The notes beneath the pieces are model-generated. The model was not told the DNA's origin, searched no databases, and saw only the letters and a list, made by a program, of their open reading frames with translations. Shown piece by piece: positions 1 to 12,358 of a DNA stretch of 64,000 nt; position 1 is the first letter of the stretch; each line of letters starts with the position of its first letter. The DNA lies in the NCBI RefSeq assembly GCF_003473485.1, contig NC_053046.1, positions 24,815,332 through 24,879,331 of the forward strand, given 5' to 3'. The stretch comes from Medicago truncatula. Lineage: Eukaryota; Streptophyta; Magnoliopsida; Fabales; Fabaceae. The position numbers were made by a program, and so were the translations under genes.

Positions 1-240
1 TTCTTTGGCGGTTTTGGACCCTCAGTCCATTGTTGACTCGGTCAACGCTGACGTGGCACCCTAAGTGATGTGCCACGTGTCAAATTTTTTATTTTATTTT
101 TTGCCTTGGGGGTCCAAAACTGCCAAAGAATCAAAACATATGGGGCTGTTTTGTATTTAAATTAGTTAGGGGTCCATAACCGCAACTTTTGAAAAGATAG
201 AGGTCCAAAAGTGCAATTAAGCGAGAAAAATAAGATGACT
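1..240. repeat. Inverted-repeat piece at the window edge
   Basis: The first 20 bases and positions 111-130 are near-perfect reverse complements (one mismatch), enclosing about 90 bases. The text around it (ggtccaaaa, aattaagc near 215-230) resembles the ends of short plant transposons. The element may begin before the window, so its type and borders cannot be fixed. No coding capacity is visible. Confidence 0.45.
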
Positions 241-1676
241 AGAATTGAGGCATAGCTTTTACGTTGAGTCATTACCTGTGAATCAACTAAATCATTACAT
301 TGAGTAGTTCCATGTGAATCAATTAGATCATTAATGAATTTTAGCTATATAAAAAAATTTATATTTCTATTTGTTTATTCCTTTTATATATCTTTTCCAT
401 ATGTACTTTTTTTGAATGAAGTGAGATGAAGAACACATCGTTCGTAAAAAAAAAGCAGCACATTGAAAATGTAGAGAGTAAAAAATAAGAAGAAAAATTC
501 TTATTTACCCATCAATAAAATACGGATTTATCCATGTGAGTTGACACCAATAAAAATCATTCATTTATGTTAATGAAAAACATAATAATTTTGAATATTG
601 TTAAATCAAATGGATAAATTCACCTTTTGTTAAGGGATAATATAGGTATTAACATATAAGAATATAGGAGTGAGAGAGACATTCTGTAAAAAAAAAAGTG
701 AGAGCGGCTTTGTTGTTTGATAGATGAGGGGAAATGAATAAAATAAGTTTCTGAATTTTTTCTAGAGAAAAAAAAGTTTATTAGCATTAAAAGATGTTGA
801 AGGCTCACGAAAATAAAGTAGTTGAGTAGAGAGACAATGCGTAAAAACTCTAAAATAAGTGGGATTATATAACATTTGTGAAGTCTCGATACTTTAAAAT
901 GGTTGGCGTATCGTATCCCCTGCATATCCTGCACCGATATCTGCCCGATACTTTCCGATACGTATCGAGAGAGTATCCAAATATTAAATGGACAATAAAG
1001 TAGTTGAACAGAGAGACAATGCATAAAAACTCAAAACTTTTTAGATTAAATAATAATTTTCACTTGTGTAAAAATATTCATTATTTAATTTAATTTTTTA
1101 CTTCCACTTGCAAATTCTAATGTAAATTTATTTTGAGTAAGACGATATATGTTGGCGTTTTCTTGAACTTGTCAACCTAGTTAAGATGTCTAAATCTCCC
1201 CTTAATGCATGTGATTTCTCTTAGATCTTTGACAAAAAGATTAAATTTATTATTTAACTATTAATCATCTACTCCTATAATTTTTTTTTACTAATACTTC
1301 GTTTCCTTAAAAAAAGAAAAAAATGGGCTGAAAGACAACCACAAAATCAATATATTAATAACATTTTTCTTGTATATACTTGTCAATAAAAAAAAAAAAT
1401 TCTTGTATTATATTAATAAACTTTAGGACACATTATGTTAGAAATTGTGTCAATTTATTTATCAAAAAGTTGAAACTAAGTTTTATCAATAAATATTTGC
1501 TATGCGTGAAAATCTTAACATATACCCTTAGGGAATACGTCTTCTGGTCACGTCTATAAGAAAAAAATATAACTTTTTAGATTAAATAACTACTTACTCT
1601 CAATATTTAATGGCAAGAATATTTTATCAAGAATAACTACTTAAAAAAGAACTTAATATTCTTATTAAATAATTAT
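241..1676. other. AT-rich intergenic DNA with one direct repeat
   Basis: No gene is supported here. A block of about 35 bases at 816-850 (containing gtagttga and gagagacaatgc) recurs at 1000-1035 in the same orientation with a few changes. The unit between them carries the repeated word cgata (gatac/cgtatc around 885-970), typical of a dispersed legume repeat. The remainder is AT-rich without recognisable signals. Confidence 0.4.
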
Positions 1677-2265
1677 GAGGAGTGATATATTGACTCTAAT
1701 AGCAAGTGTATAGTCTTACTCCAAATCCTTGCCATCAATTCTTTTTAATCTAATGGTTTAAAGCATTGCTTTATTCGCTCATTCCGTCAACATCCCGTAG
1801 GCTTTCTTCCTCCTAAAAACATTTTTTTATTTTTTAATTCCCAAAATATTGAAGGAAAGCCCGTTTCCAAACTGCATTTCATGATTAGTAATCTTGGAAT
1901 GACTTCAATTTTTTCGTTCTTTTTCAAACTTTGATAAATCTCAAAAAGTCTATTCCAGCGTTTACATTATAATTGAAATACTGAGAAATCTTCAAATAAC
2001 AATTAAATTAAATGTGAGAATTAGGGTAGCAATTGTAATAGATTGGTTGATCGTAGCAATTGATTAAGAACGAATGAATTGGTTGAGTGTGGTACATATT
2101 TGGAAAGATTGAAATAGATTAACAATAATTGATCGGAAAGGTTGAAATAGATAACAACAATAAAATTTTAAGAAATAAATTGGTTGATTGAAACAATTGA
2201 AATTCAACACTGAATCGATCAGAAAGATATATTTGTGAAACGACATTAATCTCCATTGTTTAGTA

Positions 2266-3004
2266 GCAGTGGCGGAGCCACTTGGGGACAGGGGCTGGCC
2301 ATAGCCTACCCATTAATTACTGGAAATTACTATTTTACGCTTGCCTTGACATAAAAATTACAATCATGCTACAATCAATTTTTTCCCCCTAAAACACGTA
2401 AACTTTTCTCCTCCCTAGATGTGATTGCGACACTGCTTTCCTCCATTCCATGTATTTGAAACTGTTTTATTAAACCATATAAATTGGTTAAAAGTGCTTC
2501 ATTAACACAGTTAGAAATATCTTAAATTGGTTGCTACTAGATACAAACTGTAATTATGAGTTATATTATATATATCATTATGATAAATTTGTTTTTGTTT
2601 CTTTGCATCGGAAAAGTTAGGACAAAGAGTTGAAGAATTGATTCCTTTTTTAAGAGGAAGGTCGATGACATCGAAAGAGATAAATAAGTTATAATTTCTT
2701 CATCCGAACCTGAACCCAATAAATGAAGAAAACGAGTACCGTCCTTCAAAGCTTAATAGAGTAAACCCGGATGACTTTGAGAATTCTTTAGGACGTGATC
2801 TTGGAAAGTGTATTCTAATTTGGCAATATCCACCAAATCAAACGAATGCAATACGAAGAGCGCATCTAAAATGGAGTCCTTATCAAATGCATTTAGAAAA
2901 TTATCCCTTGTTCGACAACGATGTTTGAGGTAGGAACAATATTACATCAACACTCATTTGAGTTTAGTTTGATGCGGCCATCCCAAAAAAATTTGTCTGG
3001 CTCC
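2266..3004 (+). mobile_element. hAT relic with TTF/ZMYM-type transposase fragment
   Basis: The left end reads cagtggcggagccac, a word common at the ends of plant hAT-like elements; the right side ends with tttgtctggctcc, the expected opposite end but cut short. Between them, 2721-2935 translates in one frame to a peptide containing LGRDLGKCILIWQYPPNQ, AIRRAHLKWSPYQMHLENYP and a stop. This resembles the start of TTF-type (ZMYM1-like) hAT transposases, where a D-P-G-x-R-x-P-I word and a VRRAY-L word come in the same order. Only the N-terminal part remains, so it is inactive. The right end is interrupted by the repeat that begins near 3005. Confidence 0.5.
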
Positions 3005-3410
3005 TGTAACGCCCTGTTTATTTATTAGATTATTTTATTAAGTTTAAGAGTCTATTTTTAGTGATTATGTGATTTAAAAGATTATGTGGTGTGTCGTTAT
3101 TTTATTAAGTAGTGTTATTTTATTATTTAATAGAATAAGATTTGAAAATAAAATAAGATTAAGTTGTGGGGGCTGTTTTGAGAATTTAGAGAGTTTAGTG
3201 GAATAAGTGGAAATAAGATAAAGAGGGCTGAGGGAATAAATAGGAGAAAACCTAAGTCAGAATAGTTTTCACGTGAAACAAAACGTTTTGGAGAAAAGGG
3301 GAGAAAACAAGCCTTTGGGAGAAAAACCAAGAGAAAGCTAGGAGAAGAGCCAAGTGAAGAACCGGAGAGATCGTAGAGCTTCGTTCATCTGAATTAAGGT
3401 AAGGGTGAGG
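3005..3410. repeat. LTR-like dispersed repeat (TGTAACGCCC), copy 1
   Basis: It begins tgtaacgccctg, and its later part shares ttatttaatagaataag and a purine-rich block (aagagaaagct, gagccaagtgaag) with 53754-54110. The TG start and location inside a transposon relic suggest an LTR or solo-LTR fragment. The 3' border is unclear; it may run on to about 3840. No coding sequence is seen. Confidence 0.45.
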
Positions 3411-4281
3411 CTAACTCTCAATAATCATAGTGTATGTAAACTCTGAAATTGATTTAACATGTAGTTGTTCATGAATTTGGGAATTAGGGTTAGAATGTAG
3501 AATTGAATTGTGGAAAGAAATAGATAATCTGATGGATTAGGGTGATAAAGGATGTTTAGATTGTAGATTAATCAGAGACTAAGTTTCCAATCAGTATTGG
3601 GGTTTGGGTTGATGGAAATTGGGATTTTCGTTTGAAAAATAGGTGTCTAAACGTTTTGCAAATAAGAGATTATGTGAGGTTTGGGAAATCGATTTTTGGG
3701 CGGTTGAAACTTGAATCTTTCTGTAGATTATGATAGAGTTAAGTGTCATGAGCGTGTAGGCGAAAACGGCATCGAAAACGGGATAACAGTTTGAATTTTA
3801 TGCGCGAAAACGTGAAAATTAGAAAATCTGATGTTGTATATATATATATGTATTTTTTTAAGGAAATGCTTTATATTTTGCTATAACTAACCTGCCGTAC
3901 ACCACACAAAAAATAACTAGCCTATTTTTTTTTTAAAGGAAAATATAACTAGTCTTTTGTACGTTGTAAAATTTTATATGTTCTAGCTCACTTTTTGTTT
4001 CCACCTTTCTCTTAATTTTGGGATACATAAAGCAGAGATCAAAATTGTCGGTGATTTTTTTTTTTTAGGATTAAAGGTCGAAGAATTTTTTTATGGAGAC
4101 TAAGACCAAAAGTTTGAATATTTATAGGGACCAAAAACATATTTAACTATAATTAAAAATATTAAAAAATAAATACATTACAAAAAAATGTGTGTCTATA
4201 TGTATATTAAAAAAAAAAGTCATTTTATGTCATTTTATACTTATCAACCACTTCAACGGCTAATTTTACCAAAAACATTAT
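3411..4281. other. Non-coding DNA, possible extension of the LTR-like repeat
   Basis: No open frame of note. 4010-4160 contains gggaccaaaaacatatttaac, a word often found at ends of short legume transposons. The rest is AT-rich filler between repeat pieces. Confidence 0.3.
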
Positions 4282-4384
4282 TTTTAATAAGCAAGCTTTT
4301 CAGCTATAAACTATCAGCTATCAGTCATCAGCTAACTTTTCAGCTATCAGCTAGCTTATAACTTATTTTTACCAAACAGAGCCT
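4282..4384. repeat. Terminal piece of a short DNA transposon
   Basis: The sequence is a run of overlapping words built on tcagctat and agctaact, ending in accaaacagagcc. This is the reverse complement of a very common plant MITE terminus (ggctctgtttggt followed by repeated agctgataagct-like words). Only one end is visible, and it sits just inside the right arm of the large inverted repeat. Confidence 0.5.
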
Positions 4385-4506
4385 AGGTGTGGAATTTTTT
4401 AGGCGGAAGGAGCAAATAATTAATTAAGACTGTTGGATTAAAACAAAATGGATGGCAATGATTTGGAGTAAGTCTATTGACTTACTCTTGAAGTCAATAT
4501 ATCCCT

Positions 4507-4508
<2 letters not shown>

Positions 4509-4571
<63 letters not shown>
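4509..4571. repeat. (TA)n microsatellite
   Basis: About 31 TA units without interruption. It separates the right arm of one inverted repeat from a transposon end that begins at 4572. Confidence 0.97.
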
Positions 4572-4574
<3 letters not shown>

Positions 4575-4680
4575 ATATCAAGTGAGAGGACATCTTATAA
4601 TGAGAGATGAGAGGATTGATTAAGAAAGAGGATCTTTGACCCGTAGTAAAGACAATAAGTGATCTTTGACCCGTGTAGGT
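4572..4680. repeat. Single end of a MITE related to 24815-25218
   Basis: The words atcaagtgagaggacatctt and ataatgagagatgagagg match the left arm of the element at 24815. The opposite arm is not found nearby, so this is a truncated copy abutting (TA)n. The word gatctttgacccgt occurs twice inside (about 4630 and 4662). Confidence 0.55.
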
Positions 4681-5810
4681 CTATAAAAAAACACAAATGA
4701 CAATAAATTCAACACTTGCTAAAATGAATCTTATTTTTAGAGGAATAAAAAACTTTTTTTTTTTAAAGCGTGAAAAGACTAATTTTAACTATATATAAAA
4801 AAAAATAACTATTTTATAAATGGAGAAGTGATGGTTGACCTCTACTAAATATCGTATTCATTAATAATAAGTTTAACCCATAACCCAACATTTGGGTTCA
4901 AATTGCAAGTCGTATGATGCATATATGCCCAAATCTCAATTGCACCTTTCACATTATTCAAATAGATGTAAATGAATAGGCATCAACTACTTACATCAAA
5001 ATATGGCTGCAAGTTCTACACGTGAATAATGCATCAAACCCCACTACTTTACAGTCCAAATTTACAAACTATACTTCAAATCAAATGCATGGCCTATGGC
5101 TATGTGACTATCGTCATGCCATCAAGTGATCAAAATCTTTTTCAGATAGAAGTATACATCCTCTCCCTCCCCCGATTCACAATGGCGTTTAGCAAAAAAA
5201 TAAAATAAATGGAGTAATACAATAACTTATATATTCTCTTCAAATATTCAGTATCACTATCTATACATGATCATCCATCTTTACACATTTTAGCCAAGTA
5301 AGAAATTTCATATAACAATATAATCATAAAAAGGAAAATAAGCAAGATAAATACTCAATTTAGATCGAAATGTTTCCTAACTAATCAGTGAAAAGACTCA
5401 AATGTTTAGGAAAAAGAGCAGCATTGCTTCAAGTTTTTTTTTAAAAAAAATCATAGCCTAACGCATAAACCACAAACAAATATAATATGAAGTGATCTTT
5501 TGATCCCTTTAATCACAAACAAATCAGACTAAATTTACAAATGCCTCACTTCCTTAAATTTGTTATATAAATATCACATATAAATGATGAGTTAGTAACA
5601 TGTGTTTTAGGGGACCCATGATGCTGAATACTTTATACAACAACTTTTAGATTAAAAACATGTAGTGGTAAAGAATGAAACTCCAGCTTGAGAATCATTA
5701 TATTCTTGAAATGGAAAGGAATGGATAAACACATCAAAATGAGATGAAAATGTGATCTTAAAACATAGCAGATAGGGGAACATTATTTTAGCTTGAGCAT
5801 TTCTATCAAC
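4681..5810. other. Intergenic DNA
   Basis: AT-rich sequence with no convincing gene on either strand. Short open frames have no recognisable motif. Confidence 0.4.
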
Positions 5811-5935
5811 TTTAGTTTTCCACTTGTCATAAAGGTCATGATGCAATAATACATTTGAACAACTTTAGTTTTCCACTTGATGCAATAATACATTTGAACA
5901 ACTTTAGTTTTCCACTTGTCATAAAGGTCATGATC
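5811..5935. repeat. Short tandem repeat (minisatellite-like)
   Basis: The word aactttagttttccacttg occurs three times (about 5811, 5862 and 5903), followed by tgatgcaataatacatttga in two of them and by tcataaaggtcatgat in two. The pattern is a small tandem amplification with an internal deletion of about 12 bases in the middle unit. Confidence 0.8.
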
Positions 5936-6466
5936 AATTACCTTAACTCATACCATGAATTATTTATCCATATTTTGACTTAACCTAGAAAGATAATCAT
6001 CACTACTACTAATAAACAGAGTAAAGTTGAAATGATTAGTAACATGGGAAGTTAAATAATGATATTAGTAACATAGCATTGCTTCCAAAACAGTGGATTT
6101 CAAAACAGTTTTGAAAGACAAACTCAGTCAAAAAATTCAAGTAGAAAAAGAGTAATAAAGTGAGAAAAAAAATGTTGATATACAAATCTAAACATGTTTA
6201 TCTTAAATATCCAAAAAAACAAACCTGTTTTTGGAAACACAACCCAAAAACAGAGGCAGTTGAGGAGCATCATTTAAACACGTTTGAGATATAGAAGGTC
6301 AGATTAATGGCTTAGAAATAGGTGTGAATTACAAAGTGAAATGCTGATTATGATTAGCACTTAGAAGGAGTTAATGCTAACACAATGGAGGGAAAAATTA
6401 GGTTAAGATTAGGGTAAACAATAGCTTGATCAGACAAGCTTTAGAAAGAAAGAAGTATGATAAGTA

Positions 6467-6737
6467 TGATATGATTTAATTTTAGAACGAAAAACATAGA
6501 GATCACATGTTGAATGACGTAGATGAAAAAGTTTGATGTTATTGAAATAAAAATGGTAACTGATTGTAATAAAAAACCTACCAATGAAGCATGCATTACC
6601 CAACGATGAATTGGAGGTAATTTATCCCTAATGACAACTATGATTTGATTCTAAAACGAAAGGGATGAAGATCACATGTTGAATGAAGGATATGAAGAAG
6701 TTTATTGTTTTTGAGATGAAAATGGTGACTCATTGAA
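6467..6737. repeat. Diverged direct repeat of about 100 bases
   Basis: 6467-6565 and 6636-6737 align in the same orientation, sharing gatcacatgttgaatga and ending with atggtaactgattg / atggtgactcattg. The sequence is non-coding. No transposon ends were seen at either copy, so a local duplication is the simplest reading. Confidence 0.65.
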
Positions 6738-6883
6738 ATAGTAAAGATTAAGAAAATGAGTTTTTTCTTTGATTGAGGTATATTACCCCTAATTTATCGA
6801 CGGCTAACGTAAAAAAAAACCTAGTTTATGCCATATTATTATTTAATAAAGTTTTTATTGCCGTTTTCAAACCAAAAATAATA

Positions 6884-7244
6884 GGCAAATTCTATGGTAC
6901 ACTTAAAAATTTATTTTTTTGTAGGAAAAAATAATTTTCTATCACCTGTAATTATAGTAACTAAATCTTATTTACCAAAAACGTCAACGCAATAAAATTT
7001 AATTTTTCTGAATTTTTATTCCTCATAATAGAGAATTTTGATCATTTTTTACAATAAAATTTAAAAAAATTAGTATGATTTTTATAAAAAATGAAATGAT
7101 AATTTTTCTTATGAAATGATATTTTCTAAACTATAAATGTCAACAAACAACTATTTTTTTCACAAAAAATGATAGTTAATTTATAAATTTTTTAAACAAG
7201 AGTGCCGGTACATCTTAATTTGCAAGTGTACCGTAGAAGTTCCC
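6884..7244. mobile_element. MULE-type MITE, copy A (361 bp)
   Basis: Terminal inverted repeats: the first 17 bases (ggcaaattctatggtac) match the reverse complement of the last 17 with three changes. The flanks are aaaataata (6875-6883) and aagataata (7245-7253), a 9-bp target duplication with one mismatch, as expected for Mutator-like insertion. A second copy lies inverted at 24389-24799, and the two share internal sequence around taaaatttaat. It ends about 300 bases upstream of the receptor kinase start codon, so it is part of the promoter region of that gene. Confidence 0.75.
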
Positions 7245-7539
7245 AAGATAATAATGTCCAAACCTAAGATACAATCAACCACAACCACATATGAACTGTG
7301 TGATTAATTTTGTGCACAAAATTGTACCGTGTGCATCTGTGGTGGACTCTACAACGTAATGGAATTCTCAATACACACTTTCCGGCCAATTTCTCAAGTC
7401 TTTTTAAGTCAAGTCAACTACCGTAATGAACACACCCAATGGACAAAATTACTATAGAATTCCACATGTTACATAATATAATACATTTCATATTCATTCA
7501 TTCATTCTTATTCTGCTTAATTCATCCTAAATTTTTTTA

Positions 7540-10526
7540 ATGTCTTCTTCCAACTTTGTGTTCTGTTTCCTTTTCTTATTCTCTAATCTTCCACTTCTTC
7601 TCTCTGCTGCACCTGAATGTGAAAAAGGAATCACTTTGTGTGGATATCTTGGAGAAATCTCCTCCCCTTTCACCACCGTTAATGACTCAGAATGTGGCTA
7701 TTACATATCTGGTTGTGACAACAGCAGTTTAGTGAAAACAATTCAACTCAGAGACCAAACCTATATAATTGATAGCATGTATTATATGAACAATTCAATT
7801 ATCATCTATAGCCCAAACTCTCATAAATTAAATTTAGAATCATTTAAGAATAGGCCAATATTCAGCATTAACACTATTAACTTCCACCGATGCAATCATC
7901 ACCGTGAGCACATGTTCAAATATAGAAACTGTTCCGATTACGATATCTACTTCACTTCTATACCTGATTATCCCATGTTCCCTATTTTTCCATTTCCATG
8001 TTTACCAAACTTTGTCCCTCACGATTGTGCAGAAATATTATTTTCAATACTCGAAATTAAAGTAGATTTAGAGTTTTCCAAAAATGAAGTAGATTTGAAG
8101 TTTTGTGAAGAGTGCCATAGTAAAGGAGACTTATGTCTTCCAGATCAGAAAACTTTGAAGTGGAATTGTGTCCCTGGTAAATACATTAATCTGATGCTTA
8201 TTCCTTAGTTGTATTATACAAGATTGTATGATTTAATATGCTACATATAATGTATACTCATTTTTTTTCTTCAGATTTAAGCTATGTAGCACCAACACCT
8301 CAGCCTCAGATTGAATACCATTCCGATATTCATACAAAGAGAAAGGAACAGCATTTGATGCTTGCGGTAATAGGTACTGTATTTTTTCCTTACCATCAAG
8401 CATTCATCTTGGTACATACCTAAATGCATGAAGTACTGTCCTTATAATCTCTGATTGTAAATTTACAAACACAGTGTCTTGTTTGTTAGTAATTTTATTT
8501 TATTGACCAAATTGACTAACCGATGACACATCCGAATCCGATGTCTAAACAAACTAATTACAAAACACATTTGTTGACTAAATTTACAAACAAAAAACAT
8601 AATTAGATATATTTTAGTAATTTTGAGGATAAATTCAAGTATCGATCTTCACACAATTAGAAACAAGAATGACTATATATTTGCTACCTTACTAAAATAA
8701 AATGGGTTTCTTTTGTTTTTACGAAGATTCTTATAAATTTATTCGCAATAAACAAAAATACTTGATGTACTTGTGGATGTTACTGAGTGCATATAGATTG
8801 ATCTAGCTTTCTATCTTTGACGACACAGGTTTATCTATTGGATTGGCAACTATGATTGTTTTTATTGGTCTGTACTGTTGGAGAATCAAATCTTTTGGTG
8901 TCAAAAACATATCAAGAACCAATTATCAAGGTATCTCAAGAAATACAACATTCCCAGAAGGTGGAGCTGTCTACTTTGGAATTCCTGTCTTCTCTTACGA
9001 AGAGCTCAAAGAGGCAACGAACGATTTTGATAAAGCTCGAGAGCTTGGAGAAGGAGGCTTTGGGACTATTTACTATGGTAAGGGGGGGGGGGGTTCTTGA
9101 ACCCTTTTGTCTTCGAAGAATTCTGCCAGTTTTCCATGAGATACATGTGTCTAGGACAAATTTATTTTTATCTTGTATGTTTTGTAATTGTTGTTGTGCA
9201 GCAATGGCTATATAGTCTATGCAAGGTTTTAAATCGCAGTTGAGATCGCTTTGCAATATATTGGAGAGAATTGCAGTCAAATCCGGTCACAAAGACATTA
9301 AAAACTTTGCTGTCGCATACTTTGTCAAAATCACGAGTCTATCATGGTCTAGCCTTATTTATTAAAGGATTTATTGTCTGACCAATATAGGTTGTTGATC
9401 ATAATATAGGCTAATCTCCATCCATCAGATTACATATATCTTTTAACTTTTTCAAGCAAACCAGTCTAGCTTTGCTTTAAAAATGAGATGCTGATGTTAG
9501 TTTTTCTCTATGATTTTGGCCACTCTTTAATGTCAGTTATGTACAAAAGATCCTAAATTGAAGTTAAACATGTCTTGTTGAGTAATATCAATTTTGATTC
9601 TTTAACAACCAGGAAAGCTTGTAGATGGACGTGAAGTTGCAGTGAAGCGCCTATTCGAGCGCAACTACAGACCAGTAGAATCATTCACAAATGAAATTCA
9701 GATTCTCACACGCATGCGCCACAGGAATCTTGTATCCCTTTATGGCTGCACTTCACGCCATAGCCGTGAGTTGCTGTTAGTCTACGAATACATCCCAAAC
9801 GGAACAGTTAGTAGCCATCTCCACGACAACAAAGCTGACCAAAGCTCATCATTACCATGGTCAGTGAGAATGAAAATAGCCATAGAAACCGCCAGTGCAT
9901 TAACTTATCTTCATGCCTCTGATGTCATTCACCGAGACGTGAAAACCACCAACATTCTCCTTGACAACAATTTCTGTGTTAAGGTTGCTGATTTTGGTCT
10001 TTCAAGACTATACCCTAATGATGTCACACACGTCTCCACAGCGCCGAGAGGAACACCAGGCTATGTTGATCCAGAATATCGTTTATGCTACCAGCTAACA
10101 AACAAGAGCGATGTATATAGCTTCGGCGTTGTTCTTGTTGAGCTAATATCATCTTTGCCAGCAGTTGATTTGACAAGGGATAGAGATGACATTAAGTTGG
10201 CAAATCTAGCCATAAGGAAGATTCGAAGAAGCGAATTTTGTGACTTGATTGATCCTTCTCTTGGTTTTCAGACAGATAAGAGATTAAAAAATGTGATAAC
10301 TTCTGTTGCGGAATTGGCTTTTCGGTGTTTGCAAGAGGAGAAGGAATTGAGACCCACTATGTCTGAAGTGTTGGAGGTGCTGCAGACAATTGAAAGCAGG
10401 AAGGATGAGGCAGGGAATCACGAGGGGATTGATTTTCATCCTGAAGTAGGAGTAGCACAAAGTTATGTACATCCATCAGTTCCTAACACTTGGATGACGC
10501 CACGACGCCATCGACAAACACTTTGA
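7540..10526 (+). CDS. LRK10L/WAK-type receptor-like protein kinase, four exons
   Basis: Exons 7540-8176, 8275-8373, 8829-9077 and 9613-10526, joined at GT/AG sites, give an unbroken 632-residue protein. Residues 1-23 are a hydrophobic signal peptide. A cysteine-rich ectodomain follows (first cysteines in CEKGITLCGYLGEISSPF) with a WAK-associated C-terminal part (CEECHSKGDLC) like the GUB_WAK/WAK_assoc pair. A membrane segment spans about residues 249-263. The cytosolic kinase keeps all the core motifs: GEGGFG near 317, VAVK near 337, HRDVKTTN at 435, DFG at 455 and GTPGYVDPEY at 475. It should be an active Ser/Thr kinase at the plasma membrane; close families act in wall, defence or hormone signalling, but the ligand cannot be told. 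The ectodomain is more diverged than the kinase. Intron 3 (9078-9612) starts with a G-rich donor flank. The ATG chosen is the first before the signal peptide. Confidence 0.93.
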
Positions 10527-10993
10527 TGAAAATGGTATTAAGATTGATGCATCAAATATACCAGTGACTAGACAGTTAGTCTTCGATCTCAAGCATTTGT
10601 ACATGCTTATGCTCGTTGAGAGGTTCATAAATTCTATATATAAGCATATAATTCTAGTGACAGATGATATTTGTTTGTTGAATATGATTGTATTATAAAA
10701 ACATGGAAGTTAGGATTTTTATGTTTTCAATCCAAAAGATAAATATTATGCCTCTTTATACATGAAGGTCTAAAATGAAGTGTGCTTTGTTTTCCAAAAG
10801 GTTCTATACTGCTGTTGAAAGTGAGCCTTGTCAATACTGTTATACCGGTAAGCTCTTTTCCATTCATGAAATATCAACACTGCTATTGACAAACTGTTAT
10901 TGACAAGTTACGTAAGTTGTTAGTTCAAGTCATTATAGAATTTGGCGTGGCTACGTGAAATATAGGTTCAGAAATCCTTATTCCAATGGTGTT
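10527..10993. other. 3' flank of the receptor kinase gene
   Basis: Probable 3' UTR and intergenic DNA. No separate gene is seen. AT-rich words suitable for polyadenylation are present, but none stands out. Confidence 0.35.
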
Positions 10994-11414
10994 TCAGCCA
11001 ATTTCTTGGTGTGTTCGGTTCAGATTTCTTTGTAAAAGACGACGGAATCCATAATTTCTCCATTCTTCAACTCTTTTCCGTTTCTCGAAGGCGTGCCCAT
11101 CGAAGTTTTTGCTTCCATTAGGTTCTGTCAATCTGAAATCCAAGCCAGCGATAAAGAAATCTTTCTCACAAGCTCTATTAACAATGTGTGATTTGCATCT
11201 TAGCCAATTTCGGACGAAATCCGTCGAATGCAACGCCATTGCTGAAAATGATATCATTTCTAACTCTCCAAATCTCATTTATCCAACAATCAAAATACAC
11301 AAACAAATTTGGAGACATAATTAAGTTAAACTCTACCACCGCATTATCTTTGACCACACTGAAGAAACCACTTGACACAATAGAGGAATAAATGAGTAAA
11401 TGTTTCTTCCTCAC
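10994..11414 (-). pseudogene. Possible LINE fragment between zinc-binding and RNase H regions
   Basis: On the minus strand a broken frame contains NEIWRVRNDIIFSNG. This resembles the W-x-x-RN-x-x-hydrophobic-F word that lies between the zf-RVT and RNase H regions of plant LINE ORF2. A frame change near 11200-11270 joins it to a second stretch with NWLRCKSHIVNRACEKDF. Catalytic motifs are absent. The call rests on one motif and on the LINE-rich surroundings. Confidence 0.35.
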
Positions 11415-11809
11415 TACAACAAACTTTGAGGAGGAATATTGGCAGAAACCATAACAAACTACCTAGTGTTGATTTTTGTGCACACCAGTATATGAATTGT
11501 TCTGCATTTTTGCTTTATTTTGAGACCAAATATACCTGAAGGCTAAAGTGTCGTGATTACAAAGTAAATATCCAAGAAAAGCTAAAGGATTAAGTCACCA
11601 CATGTAATAAGTAGAAGCGAAATTAATTCGATTTGCAGCCACCAGTAAGATTTTGACGGTACATTGACAGATAAAAGAATTTTGATACAAATTTTGGGAA
11701 TTTTGATGCAATTGTCTTCTTAATCAACAAATTAATGATTATTTTTATTACGCAAATTGCTATTTGTGAACTCTACTTTAAGAAACAACATTTTAAGAAA
11801 AATAAATTA
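11415..11809. other. Intergenic DNA between LINE pieces
   Basis: No coding or structural feature is recognised. The stretch lies between two LINE-derived pieces and could be decayed LINE sequence. Confidence 0.3.
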
Positions 11810-12325
11810 GTGACTTAGAGCAGCAACATCCTTTTGGTGTGTTTCCTCCTTCATGGCAGCGTCCTTCTCGAGGTAGATTCAAGTGCAACATTGATGCCGC
11901 TTTTTTAAACAAACAGAATGTCATATGTTTGGGCATGTGTATCTGCGATGAAGGGGGAGTTTTTGGGCTTGCTAAGGTTATTCCATTGCCGGTTATGCAT
12001 AACGTTATTGTAGGGGAAGCTATGGGTCTCTACCATGCTTTAGAATGGCTAAGTGATATGAGATTTGATAATGTCGATTTTGCATTGGATTCAAAATCTA
12101 CAATGGATGCCTTCATCAATCCTCGCCCGGATATTTCTGAGTTTGGTCTCATTATTTCTGCGTGTAGAAGTCTTTTCAACCTGAAGTTCACAAACTCAAA
12201 TATCAAGTTTAATTGAAGACAAGCGAATGATGTAGCTCACGCGTTCGTTGGGCTACCAAATTATTAGCTAGTTCCACCACTTATTCTTACGTACCTCGTT
12301 GTATTGAACATCTGATTATTAATGA
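11810..12325 (+). mobile_element. 3' end of a LINE ORF2 (RNase H-like domain), broken
   Basis: The plus strand encodes a plant LINE RNase H-like (RVT_3) domain: FKCNIDAAF (first Asp), VGEAMGLYHALEW (Glu), FALDSKSTMDAF (Asp) and RQANDVAHA. It is broken by a TGA at 12214 just before RQAND and by a frameshift near 12240, after which RWATKLLASSTTYSYVPRC can be read. The copy stops exactly where the T run of the opposing LINE begins (12326). Its product is related to the RNase H of that opposing LINE: compare CIEHLIIND here with CIESIIINE there. This is a dead, 5'-truncated copy. Confidence 0.8.
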
Positions 12326-12358
12326 TTTTTTTTTTTTTTTTTTTTGAGAGAAAGGTGC

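Larger units (their letters stand above)
1677..4509. repeat. Distant inverted repeat pair, possible 2.8-kb element
   Basis: The stretch 1677-1762 (starting gaggagtgatatattgac) matches the reverse complement of 4423-4509 (ending gtcaatatatccctcct) over about 80 bases. Similarity continues inward to a motif like ttattcgctcattccg. This could be the terminal inverted repeats of one 2.8-kb transposon that later took in other repeats, or two related short elements in opposite orientation. No clean target duplication is seen at the outer borders, so the single-element reading is an inference. Confidence 0.4.

Noticed and set aside
8936-9280. Minus-strand open frame over exon 3 of the receptor kinase
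   Set aside because: It is antisense to a well-supported exon and continues into the intron; no motif is present.
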